Source: Clostridiales bacterium
GTDB lineage: Bacteria; Bacillota; Clostridia; Oscillospirales; Oscillospiraceae
Direction: 5' to 3'
DNA length: 31,747 nucleotides
Assembly: GCA_004556755.1 (NCBI GenBank)
Contig: SFFW01000017.1
Span: 1-31,747 of the forward strand
Below the pieces are notes generated by a model, which ran no database searches, was not told where the DNA came from, and worked only from the letters and a program-made list of their open reading frames with translations. The translations under genes were made by a program, and so were the position numbers. Below, in pieces: positions 6,372 through 12,930 of this stretch. Numbering within the stretch: the stretch's first letter is position 1; each line of letters starts with the position of its first letter.

Positions 6372-7193
6372 TCAAGTGGCTTCGACGGTTTCCAATGAAT
6401 ACCTGCCGACGATCTCCGCTCTGCCGGAGAGCTTCACGCCCCAAAGTACGCCGTTTGAGTAATCGGCGCTGACGCTAAGCACCCCGCCCGGCTGACGCAG
6501 CCTGAGCTCCTGCGCCGTGCCGCTTTTCATCGCCCGGTATGCGCAGACGGCGACGCTGCCGCTTGCGCAGGAGCTTTCCCACACCAGACTGTCTGTCTTT
6601 TCGACGTACACGAGCGGGCGCAGAAGCCCGTTTTCGTCGTCCGTGAACATCAGCCCCAGCGCCTCGGAATCCGTCTGTCTGCACCAGTCACGGATCACCC
6701 GCTCCGCCTTGTCTACGCCGATCTCGTCATGCACGATAATGTGACTTATCCCCGGCAGACGCACCATCGGCAGCACCGTGCGCTCGCCGAAGCTCATAAG
6801 CTCGCAGTCAAAGCAAGCCGTCGGCAGCGGCATCAAGAGCGTTCCGGAGTACAGTCCGTCGGAAAGCTTCACGGTTTCGACATTGAGCGGCTCGTCTGCG
6901 CCCGATATCTCAAGGCGCACGCTCGCCTTTTCTCCGTTTTTTGCGCCGTGGGAGTCCATCACGAGCGCCGCTGCGGATATTGCGGCGTTTCCGCAGAACT
7001 CGCCGCCCATCATCCGCAATGCGGCAGCGGAGCCGAAGCGCTGCGGCTTACTCAAAAAGCCGACCTGCTCCGCCTCCGTGTCTCTTTTCATAAGCTCCGC
7101 CGCAAGCGCCGCCTGCTGCTCGACGGGGACTGCCCCTTCGACTATAAGCGTCACGTTCCCGGTGGGGTTTATCTTGTAGCAGTTTAATTCCAT
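6372..7193 (-). CDS. DapF-fold amino acid racemase/epimerase
   Basis: The 273-residue protein belongs to the diaminopimelate epimerase superfamily, cofactor-independent enzymes that use a Cys pair to invert an alpha carbon. The two Cys motifs are GGEFCGNAAISA (Cys67) and ESSCASGSVAV (Cys209). Typical DapF has longer CGNG.R and CG(T/S)GA motifs, so this looks closer to the CntK/histidine-racemase branch than to housekeeping DapF. The ATG overlaps the stop of the ATPase gene (TAATG), implying translational coupling, and a second binding protein follows. It probably racemises the amino acid handled by the transporter. The substrate is unknown; meso-diaminopimelate, histidine or a sulfur-containing diamino acid are all possible. 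Confidence 0.8.
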   Translation of the reverse strand: MELNCYKINPTGNVTLIVEGAVPVEQQAALAAELMKRDTEAEQVGFLSKPQRFGSAAALRMMGGEFCGNAAISAAALVMDSHGAKNGEKASVRLEISGADEPLNVETVKLSDGLYSGTLLMPLPTACFDCELMSFGERTVLPMVRLPGISHIIVHDEIGVDKAERVIRDWCRQTDSEALGLMFTDDENGLLRPLVYVEKTDSLVWESSCASGSVAVCAYRAMKSGTAQELRLRQPGGVLSVSADYSNGVLWGVKLSGRAEIVGRYSLETVEAT

Positions 7194-7951
7194 TACCTTT
7201 TGTAGTTCCTTAAAAAGCGTTTTGTGCGTTCCTCGTCGGGGTCGCCCAGCACCTTGTCGGGGTCGCCCTGCTCAACGATGCTGCCGCCGTCCATGAAGAT
7301 GACCCGATCCGACACGGCTCTTGCAAAGTCCATCTCGTGGGTCACGACCACCATCGTCATCTTCTCCTCGGCAAGCTGACGAATGACCTTCAGCACCTCG
7401 CCCGTAAGCTCCGGGTCAAGTGCGCTCGTCGGCTCGTCGAAAAACAGGATGTCCGGGTTCATCGCAAGTGCTCGGGCTATCGCAACACGCTGCTGCTGTC
7501 CGCCGGAAAGTCTGCCGGGGTACTCGTTTGCCTTGGACGCAAGCCCCATCTTTTCGAGTATCGCCATTGCCTCCTCCGTCACCTCGTCACGGCTGCGCTT
7601 CTGAACGGAAACGGGTGCGTCGATGATGTTTTTCAGCACCGTGAAGTGCGGGAAGAGGTTGAACTGCTGGAACACCAGTCCGAAGCAGCTCTTGAATTTT
7701 TTAAGCTCCGACGGCGAAACGTACTTCATATTCCCCGTCTCGTCCGTCCATGCGGCTTTGTTGCCCATGTACTTTATCTCGCCGGAGTCCGCCGTCTCCA
7801 AAAAGGTCGCACAGCGCAGAAGCGTCGATTTGCCGGAGCCGGAGGGTCCGATTACGGACACCGTTTCGCCCTTGCCGACACTTATGTCGATGCCCTGCAG
7901 CACCTCAAGTCCGCCGAAGCTTTTGCGGATGTCGTTCATTTCAAGTATCAT
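7193..7951 (-). CDS. Polar amino acid ABC transporter, ATPase
   Basis: A 252-residue ATPase of the GlnQ/TcyN type. It has Walker A GPSGSGKST, Q-loop VFQQFNLFPH, signature RLSGGQQQRVAIARAL, Walker B ILFFDEPTSALDPE and switch VTHEMDFA. It energises import with the permease encoded immediately upstream. ATG at 7951 is chosen because homology begins at MILEMNDIRKSF and a GAGAGGTG site, overlapping the permease stop, lies 5-12 nt before it. A 19-residue N-terminal extension in the open frame is not supported. An insert around KAAWTDETGNMKYVSPSE after the Walker A helix is longer than in most GlnQ proteins. Confidence 0.93.
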   Translation of the reverse strand: MILEMNDIRKSFGGLEVLQGIDISVGKGETVSVIGPSGSGKSTLLRCATFLETADSGEIKYMGNKAAWTDETGNMKYVSPSELKKFKSCFGLVFQQFNLFPHFTVLKNIIDAPVSVQKRSRDEVTEEAMAILEKMGLASKANEYPGRLSGGQQQRVAIARALAMNPDILFFDEPTSALDPELTGEVLKVIRQLAEEKMTMVVVTHEMDFARAVSDRVIFMDGGSIVEQGDPDKVLGDPDEERTKRFLRNYKR

Positions 7952-7962
7952 GTCCGCACCTC

Positions 7963-8646
7963 TCAGCTGTAATATGCCATTGCCTTTTCGCAGCGCTCCA
8001 TGAGCCACGCAACGACAAAGTTAAATATGTAGTACATGACGCCGGCGGTCATGAATGCGACAAAGAAGGTGTCCGAGCTGCTGTTTGCAATCTGCGTCGC
8101 CCTCGTGAACATCTCGACCAGTCCGATGGAGTAGCACAGCGACGTGTCCTTTACGAGCGTTATGACCTCGTTTGTGACGGAGGGCATGACGTTCTTCACC
8201 ATCTGCGGCAGAATGATCTTCACAAAGGTCTGCGCTCTGCCGTAGCCTAACACGTTTGCCGCCTCGTACTGACCCTTGGGGATGCACTCGATGCCGGAGC
8301 GGTATATCTCCGCAAAATATGCGGCGTAGTTTATTATAAACGCAATTATCGCCGCTGTAAAGCGCCATTGCGAATCGGCGATATAGCGCAGCCCGAAAAG
8401 TCCGAAGAACCAGTTGAGAAGCATCGGCAGTCCGAAGAATACGACCCACAATTGGAGCATGAGCGGCGTTCCCCTCATTATGGATATGTACGCCTTGGTC
8501 ACGTTGCGCAAAACACAGTTTTTCGAGCGCCGTCCGAAGCAGACCAGAAGTCCCAGCGGCAGCGAGCCGATAAGCGTCAGCAGAAATATTGCAAGTGTCG
8601 TTCCGAAGCATTTGACAAGCTCCGACAGTACGGTTTGAAATTCCAT
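7963..8646 (-). CDS. Polar amino acid ABC transporter, permease
   Basis: A 227-residue membrane protein of the HisM/GlnP family with about five membrane segments. It carries the family signature around RGTPLMLQLW and the EAA loop (YEAANVLGYGRAQTFVKIILPQ), which docks on the ATPase. Only one permease gene is present, so the importer is probably a permease homodimer. ATG at 8646 has GAGGTG 5 nt upstream. The gene is separated from the first lipoprotein gene by 80 bp containing two stable hairpins, and its stop lies 11 bp before the ATPase start. Confidence 0.93.
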   Translation of the reverse strand: MEFQTVLSELVKCFGTTLAIFLLTLIGSLPLGLLVCFGRRSKNCVLRNVTKAYISIMRGTPLMLQLWVVFFGLPMLLNWFFGLFGLRYIADSQWRFTAAIIAFIINYAAYFAEIYRSGIECIPKGQYEAANVLGYGRAQTFVKIILPQMVKNVMPSVTNEVITLVKDTSLCYSIGLVEMFTRATQIANSSSDTFFVAFMTAGVMYYIFNFVVAWLMERCEKAMAYYS

Positions 8647-8668
8647 CGTACACCTCACCCCAAAAGTT

Positions 8669-8718
8669 AAGCCGCCCGGAGGGGCGGCTTATCCCTATGT
8701 TGCACCGCCCAAGGGCGG
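8669..8718 (-). promoter_or_regulatory. Two GC-rich hairpins between lipoprotein and permease genes
   Basis: One hairpin has 9-bp arms (8669-8677 and 8682-8690) with a 4-nt loop. A second has CCGCCC/GGGCGG at 8705-8718. GGGCGGCTTA occurs in both, so the arms can also pair across. No strong U tract follows, so partial termination or mRNA end protection is more likely than full termination. This would give more binding protein than permease, as is common in such operons. Confidence 0.5.
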
Positions 8719-8726
8719 CTTATTGC

Positions 8727-9566
8727 TTATTTGTTTATAAGTATCAGCTTGTCGATGACAAGTCCCCGCTCCACATAGTCGGAGGACTGCGCTATCTCAA
8801 GCAGAGTACCGTCCTCAGCCATCTTGAGAAGCTCCGCATTCACGGCGTCCCTCAGTGCGGTGTTGCCCTTGAGGAAGCCGACCGCATACTGCTCGTGCGA
8901 AATCGTCTCGGAGAGTATCACATACTCGTCGGACTTCTCGTTTATCCTCGAAGCCGCAACGCCGTAGTCGGCGGCGACTGCCGCAACGGTGCCGTTGTCA
9001 AGATCGAGGAAGCCGAGGCTGTAGTCGGAAAGCTCGACCACTTCCTTGAGCGATGCCTTGAATTCCTTGTTGTCCTCGACAGCCTGAGCCGCCGAAGAGC
9101 TTGCCTGCACCATAAGGCTCTTGCCCGCAAGGTCGGAAAGCGAGGTGATGCCGGAGTCTGCCTTCACGACGACCACTATGTCGTTGTCGGCGTAAGGCAG
9201 GGACCATGTGTAGTCGTCCTCCTTGCCGGTGTAGGTAAAGCCGTTCCAGATGCAGTTTATGTTGCCCGCTTCAAGCTCCTTGTCCTTTGCCGACCACTTG
9301 ATGGGAACCGCCTCAAAGCCCCAGCCGAGACGGTCGCACAGTTCCTTTGCGACCGCAAGGTCGTAGCCGTCGTACTCACCGTTGTCGGCAAGGTAGCCGT
9401 AAGGGGGAAATTCCGCATCGAAGCCGACCTTGAGTACAAAATCCTTGTTGAGATCGTCCTCGGTAACGACTCCCGCCGCCTTGCCGTTATCCTGCTCGAC
9501 GGAGCCGCAGGCGCAGAGCGCAAAAACAGATATCACCGCAAGCAGCAGTGCAATAAGCTTTTTCAT
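8727..9566 (-). CDS. Amino-acid-binding lipoprotein of ABC transporter (SBP_bac_3)
   Basis: A 279-residue lipoprotein: signal peptide with lipobox LCAC, then the usual family-3 order. The N-terminal lobe has VGFDAEFPPYGYL and YDGYDLAVAKELCDRLGW, the second lobe has LAGKSLMVQ, and the return to lobe one is YAVGFLKGNTALRDAVNAEL followed by an EDGTLLEIAQ helix. It delivers an amino acid to the permease-ATPase encoded downstream. The pair of lipoproteins in one operon recalls cystine importers of Bacillus type (TcyJ/TcyK), and the neighbourhood is sulfur-related, but specificity cannot be read from the sequence. ATG at 9566 has GAGAGGA at a suitable distance. It is the first gene of the operon. 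Confidence 0.93.
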   Translation of the reverse strand: MKKLIALLLAVISVFALCACGSVEQDNGKAAGVVTEDDLNKDFVLKVGFDAEFPPYGYLADNGEYDGYDLAVAKELCDRLGWGFEAVPIKWSAKDKELEAGNINCIWNGFTYTGKEDDYTWSLPYADNDIVVVVKADSGITSLSDLAGKSLMVQASSSAAQAVEDNKEFKASLKEVVELSDYSLGFLDLDNGTVAAVAADYGVAASRINEKSDEYVILSETISHEQYAVGFLKGNTALRDAVNAELLKMAEDGTLLEIAQSSDYVERGLVIDKLILINK

Positions 9567-9606
9567 TCTTGTGTCCTCTCTTTGTTCATTGAATTATCAC
9601 GCTGCC

Positions 9607-9635
9607 ATAATATCACGGTAGTTCGCTAAAGTAAA
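9607..9635 (-). promoter_or_regulatory. Promoter of the amino-acid ABC operon
   Basis: Minus-strand TTTACT (9630-9635) and TATTAT (9607-9612) lie 17 bp apart, about 40 bp upstream of the lipoprotein start. Confidence 0.5.
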
Positions 9636-9651
9636 GTCTTTTTTATTTTTC

Positions 9652-9685
9652 CGTTGTGCAAAAAATGCACAACGAATGTTGCACA
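9652..9685. promoter_or_regulatory. Candidate operator in the divergent ABC/iscR region
   Basis: CGTTGTGCA (9652-9660), five A, then TGCACAACG (9666-9674) form a perfect 9-bp inverted repeat. A partial extra copy, GTTGCACA, is at 9678-9685. It lies upstream of the -35 of the ABC operon and upstream of iscR, so it could serve either gene. The binding protein is not identified. Confidence 0.45.
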
Positions 9686-9690
9686 GGCGC

Positions 9691-9719
9691 TTTAATTCCC
9701 ATTAAAATCGTGGTATATT
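9691..9719 (+). promoter_or_regulatory. Weak promoter candidate of iscR
   Basis: TTTAAT (9691-9696) and TATATT (9714-9719) have 17-bp spacing, about 40 bp upstream of the TTG start at 9760. Confidence 0.35.
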
Positions 9720-9759
9720 AAAAGTACCATAAAAACAGTAGGAATTTGGGGGTGATACT

Positions 9760-10185
9760 TTGAACGTAACGAGCAAGGGGCGCTATGCGCTGCGCATTAT
9801 GATCGACCTCGCCCAGCACTCCGAGGACGGTTATATTTCCCTTAAAACCGTGTCCGACCGTCTGGGGCTTTCGATGAAGTACCTTGAAATGATCGTCGGC
9901 AACCTCAAAAAGGCCGAGCTTGTCGATTCGACAAGGGGCAAGGAGGGCGGCTATAAGCTCAACCGTGCGCCTGCCGACTACTCCATCGGCGAGATCCTCC
10001 GCTGTATTGAGGACAACCTCGCTCCCGTCGCCTGCATCAAGGAGGGTTCGGTCAACTGCGACCGCTCCGGCGCCTGCCTGACCATCCCGATGTGGAAGGA
10101 GCTTGACGATATTACAAACGCATATCTCGACACCGTGAGCCTTGAAGATCTTCTCACAGGTGCAAAATGGAAATCTGTTGACTAA
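9760..10185 (+). CDS. iscR: Rrf2-family transcription regulator, IscR-like
   Basis: A 141-residue regulator with an N-terminal winged helix typical of Rrf2 proteins (KGRYALRIMIDLA, YLEMIVGNLKKAELVDSTRG, GGYKL). The three cysteines at 92, 100 and 106 match the Fe-S ligand region of IscR and are absent from cluster-free CymR. It therefore probably senses Fe-S cluster status and controls the iscS-iscU genes that follow. The start is TTG at 9760, with GGGGGTG about 7 nt before it. The gene end contains the promoter of iscS. Assignment as IscR rather than another Fe-S Rrf2 regulator rests on the neighbours and the Cys trio. Confidence 0.88.
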   Translation: MNVTSKGRYALRIMIDLAQHSEDGYISLKTVSDRLGLSMKYLEMIVGNLKKAELVDSTRGKEGGYKLNRAPADYSIGEILRCIEDNLAPVACIKEGSVNCDRSGACLTIPMWKELDDITNAYLDTVSLEDLLTGAKWKSVD

Positions 10186-10206
10186 CTCGACTTGGGGTGT
10201 TATAAT
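10178..10206 (+). promoter_or_regulatory. Promoter of iscS-iscU
   Basis: TTGACT (10178-10183) and TATAAT (10201-10206) are separated by 17 bp, overlapping the last codons of iscR. The spacer TAACTCGACTTGGGG could hold an Rrf2 site, which would repress the isc genes separately from iscR. Confidence 0.7.
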
Positions 10207-10248
10207 CCCCCATGAATTTAATAGGATATAATCGAAAGGAAGATGAAA

Positions 10249-11436
10249 ATGTTCGTTTATGCAGATAACGCCGCAACGACCGCAGTCAGCAAAACCGCAC
10301 TCGATGCAATGATGCCCTATCTCACCGATTACTACGGCAACCCCTCCAGCCTGTATGCCTTTGCTCAGAAGGCAAAGGAGGCTCTTGAGGAAGCCAGAGC
10401 GACCGTCGCCTCCATCATCGGCGCAGAGCCGAGAGAGATCTACTTCACCTCCGGCGGTTCCGAGGCCGATAATCAGGCTATCGTCTCCATGGCGAAGTTC
10501 GGTGCGCTCAAGGGCAAGAAGCATCTCATTTCCACCAAGTTTGAGCACCACGCCGTGCTGCACACGCTCAAGGCTCTCGAAAAGCAGGGCTTTGAGGTGA
10601 CGCTGCTTGACGTTCACGAGGACGGCATCGTCCGCCTTGAGGACCTTGAGGCTGCGATCCGTGAGGATACCGCACTCGTGACCATCATGTTCGCAAACAA
10701 CGAGATCGGCACCATCCAGCCCATCAAGGAGATCGGTGAGCTGTGTCGCAGCAAGGGTATCCCCTTCCATACCGATGCGGTTCAGGCAATGGGTCACATT
10801 CCCGTGAACGTGAAGGAAATGAACATCGACCTGCTCAGTATGTCGGGTCACAAGTTCCATGCGCCCAAGGGTGTCGGCGTACTGTACGCAAAGCGCGGAC
10901 TGCCTCTGTTCAACATCATCGAGGGCGGCGCTCAGGAGCGTGGCAAGCGTGCCGGCACCGAGAACATCCCCGGCATCGTCGCACTTGCGGCCGCACTCAA
11001 GGAGAGCGTCGAACACATGGAGGAAAACACCGCAAAGATCATCCCCATGAGAGACAAGCTCTTTGCCGAGCTGAGCAAGATCCCCCATTCCAAGATAAAC
11101 GGCTCGCTTGAGCATCACGTTCCCGGCACCGTTAATATGTGCTTTGAGGGCATCGAGGGCGAGAGCCTTCTCCTTCTCCTTGATTCAAAGGGCATCTGCG
11201 CATCCTCCGGCTCCGCCTGCACCTCCGGCTCCCTCGACCCCAGCCATGTGCTGCTGTCCATCGGTCTGCCGCACGAGGTCGCACACGGCTCCCTGCGTCT
11301 GTCCATCGGCGAGTACAACACCATGGAGGAGATCGACCACATAATCGAGTCCGTGCCGCCGGTCGTCGAATACCTTCGCAGCATCAGTCCCGTGTGGGAG
11401 GAGCTTGAAAACGGCACCCGCAAACATCTCATCTGA
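10249..11436 (+). CDS. iscS: Cysteine desulfurase IscS/NifS
   Basis: A 395-residue PLP enzyme that removes sulfur from L-cysteine, giving alanine and a persulfide used for Fe-S cluster assembly. It shows the start motif YADNAATT, the nucleotide-like loop FTSGGSEADNQAI, the cofactor Lys in SGHKFHAPKG, and the mobile catalytic Cys in SSGSACTSGS close to the C-terminus, all normal for group I desulfurases. Of two nearby ATGs, 10249 is preferred because AAAGGA ends 8 nt before it; for 10243 the spacing would be 2 nt. iscU follows after 32 bp with its own strong ribosome site. Confidence 0.95.
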   Translation: MFVYADNAATTAVSKTALDAMMPYLTDYYGNPSSLYAFAQKAKEALEEARATVASIIGAEPREIYFTSGGSEADNQAIVSMAKFGALKGKKHLISTKFEHHAVLHTLKALEKQGFEVTLLDVHEDGIVRLEDLEAAIREDTALVTIMFANNEIGTIQPIKEIGELCRSKGIPFHTDAVQAMGHIPVNVKEMNIDLLSMSGHKFHAPKGVGVLYAKRGLPLFNIIEGGAQERGKRAGTENIPGIVALAAALKESVEHMEENTAKIIPMRDKLFAELSKIPHSKINGSLEHHVPGTVNMCFEGIEGESLLLLLDSKGICASSGSACTSGSLDPSHVLLSIGLPHEVAHGSLRLSIGEYNTMEEIDHIIESVPPVVEYLRSISPVWEELENGTRKHLI

Positions 11437-11468
11437 TAATTTACGATTAAAAACAGGAGGAAATTATT

Positions 11469-11906
11469 ATGGCACTCTATAGCGATAAGGTAATGGATCA
11501 TTTTCAGAATCCCCGCAACGTGGGTAAGATAGACGACGCACCGAACGTCGGCATCGGCGAAGTCGGCAATGCAAAGTGCGGCGACATCATGAAGATGTAC
11601 CTCCAGATCGAGGACGGCGTCGTTAAGGACTGCAAGTTCAACACCTTCGGCTGCGGCAGCGCCATTGCGACCAGCTCCATGGCTACCGAGCTTATCAAGG
11701 GCAAGCCCCTTGAGGAAGCGCTTGAGCTGAGCAACAAGGCAGTCGTCGAGGCGCTTGACGGTCTGCCCACCCACAAGATCCACTGCTCCGTGCTTGCCGA
11801 GGAAGCGGTCAAGGCCGCCGTCAAGAATTACTACGACAAGAACGGCATCGAGTACGACAAGGAAAAGTTCGCTCAGGTCCACGACTGTGAGCATTGCGCA
11901 GACTGA
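11469..11906 (+). CDS. iscU: Fe-S cluster scaffold IscU/NifU-like
   Basis: A 145-residue scaffold on which IscS-derived sulfur and iron are assembled. The three ligand cysteines appear in GNAKCGD (Cys37), FGCGSAIATSS (Cys62) and HCSVLAEEA (Cys105). A C-terminal tail with CEHC adds two further cysteines, as in many anaerobe NifU-type proteins. AGGAGG stands 7 nt before the ATG. With iscR and iscS it forms a minimal ISC set lacking IscA, HscA/B and ferredoxin, as is common in Clostridia. Confidence 0.95.
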   Translation: MALYSDKVMDHFQNPRNVGKIDDAPNVGIGEVGNAKCGDIMKMYLQIEDGVVKDCKFNTFGCGSAIATSSMATELIKGKPLEEALELSNKAVVEALDGLPTHKIHCSVLAEEAVKAAVKNYYDKNGIEYDKEKFAQVHDCEHCAD

Positions 11907-12001
11907 GCCAAAAGCACAAAAAGAGTCCCGATTCCAAAAGCTGCGGACTGATAACGAAGTAATATTCAAGCAGAGTTATCCGATGCAGCAAAGACAAACA
12001 G

Positions 12002-12047
12002 AAAATCACCGAGATCGGTCTATTGCAGACTTTTCTCGGTGATTTTT
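12002..12047. terminator. Terminator after iscU
   Basis: 12-bp arms at 12002-12013 and 12035-12046 with a 21-nt loop and a T run to 12047. It is about 95 bp after the iscU stop; the intervening bases show no gene. Confidence 0.8.
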
Positions 12048-12122
12048 ATATTGTTCTATTTTGCCTCTGTGCGGTCGATTGTATCTGCGCACAGCTTGTT
12101 GTACTCATCAGGGGTATTGCAG

Positions 12123-12503
12123 TTGCGAACCGAGTTTGAGCGGATGTGGATATTGTGCAACCGATATCTGACCGTGGCAATAGAATTTGGACCGGAGCTG
12201 ACGGGCGCATTGTTTCGTCTGGAGCTTTTGCAGGAGCTGGACGTTCTCGATGCCACTCACAAGGTCGACGAATGGATGATCCAGCTGACGGCTAACTGCC
12301 AAAAATCCGGAGTTATACTAAGCCCGGAGCCTGCCGAAGCGATCGCTCCGATAGGGGTAGATATTGCGTATTACACAACATACGAGTGGTGCAAAAAGTC
12401 CGGAGCATTTTCCCTCCGGCAGACCGTCCGCCGCAGGGCCGAAGCTGTGTACAATGTTGCCCCCGAATACCGCATGAGTGCCGAAGAACTGGACAGGCTG
12501 TAA
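12123..12503 (+). CDS. Hypothetical protein, possibly a remnant
   Basis: An open frame with codon use like its neighbours encodes about 126 residues if translation begins at TTG 12123 (AGGGG 8 nt before). The open frame extends back into the iscU terminator, which cannot all be coding, and a later ATG at 12154 is another option. The product looks helical and soluble (LFRLELLQELDVLD, VDEWMIQLTANC, TYEWCKK), with two Trp-Cys-rich stretches. I do not recognise the family. It lies in a region with a broken regulator and orphan hairpins, so it may be the surviving part of a larger gene. Confidence 0.45.
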   Translation: MRTEFERMWILCNRYLTVAIEFGPELTGALFRLELLQELDVLDATHKVDEWMIQLTANCQKSGVILSPEPAEAIAPIGVDIAYYTTYEWCKKSGAFSLRQTVRRRAEAVYNVAPEYRMSAEELDRL

Positions 12504-12600
12504 GCTTAGCACAGAAAGCCGGGATAAAAAATTGATTGCCCGCTTTTGCTTTTTGGTGTAGTATATCAGCCTAAGCAATGCATTTTTGCCGGAGGGCACT

Positions 12601-12789
12601 ATGACCTTTAATGAAATAAGCGCACCGTCGGTGCGAGAGATATTTGTGCGTTGCTATAAGCCGATTTGCCGTATTGAAGCTCACGGCAAGGATAAGGAGA
12701 CCGAGAAAGGTCAAGGTGGGTATTTACTTCACTGCCGTGGGGATGTTCACGCTCCCTACGGAAATGAAAATACAGGCGGCGAAGGATGA
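12601..12789 (+). pseudogene. GntR-family regulator N-terminal fragment
   Basis: The frame starts with ATG at 12601 behind a strong GGAGG (12591-12595). The first 17 residues, MTFNEISAPSVREIFVR, resemble the start of GntR-type regulators of Clostridia. After that the helix-turn-helix (ILSGxLxxGxKLPTERELA) is missing. The remaining 45 codons are Gly/His-rich and unlike any domain I know. A short LPTEM string in another frame at about 12752 hints at frameshifting, but this may be chance. It is best read as a truncated gene with an intact translation start. Confidence 0.4.
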
Positions 12790-12831
12790 GATCCGCCAAA
12801 GTCCGCAGCAATTCAAGCTTTCGGCATAAAT

Positions 12832-12875
12832 CAGGAAACGGTGCAGCCCCTTTTCAGAGGCTGCACCGTTTCCTG
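12832..12875. repeat. 17-bp perfect hairpin
   Basis: Arms at 12832-12848 and 12859-12875 around a 10-nt loop. No T run follows on either strand, so it is not a standard terminator. Confidence 0.5.
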
Positions 12876-12894
12876 CATAAAGCTTCGTTATTCG

Positions 12895-12923
12895 CCCGAT
12901 TCATCAGAATCGGGTGTCTTTTT
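12895..12923 (+). terminator. Terminator converging on pepT
   Basis: 8-bp arms CCCGATTC (12895-12902) and GAATCGGG (12907-12914), loop ATCA, then TGTCTTTTT. It faces the plus strand and ends 7 bp before the pepT stop. Confidence 0.6.
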
Positions 12924-12930
12924 ATGCCGT

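Noticed and set aside
6372..7193. Housekeeping diaminopimelate epimerase DapF
   Set aside because: The Cys motifs lack the usual DapF surroundings and the gene sits in a transporter operon; kept as a DapF-fold racemase of unknown substrate instead.
9718..11118. Long minus-strand open frame of 466 codons opposite iscR and iscS
   Set aside because: It is antisense to two certain genes, has no domain or ribosome site, and arises from the third-position GC bias of the coding strand. Many similar long antisense frames exist, for example 793-1767, 12841-14451 and 23430-23915.
12056..12256. Minus-strand frame ending NCNTPDEYNKLCADTIDRTEAK
   Set aside because: The last residues look protein-like, but the rest is Ser/Arg-rich shadow sequence without a ribosome site, and the plus-strand frame has better codon use.
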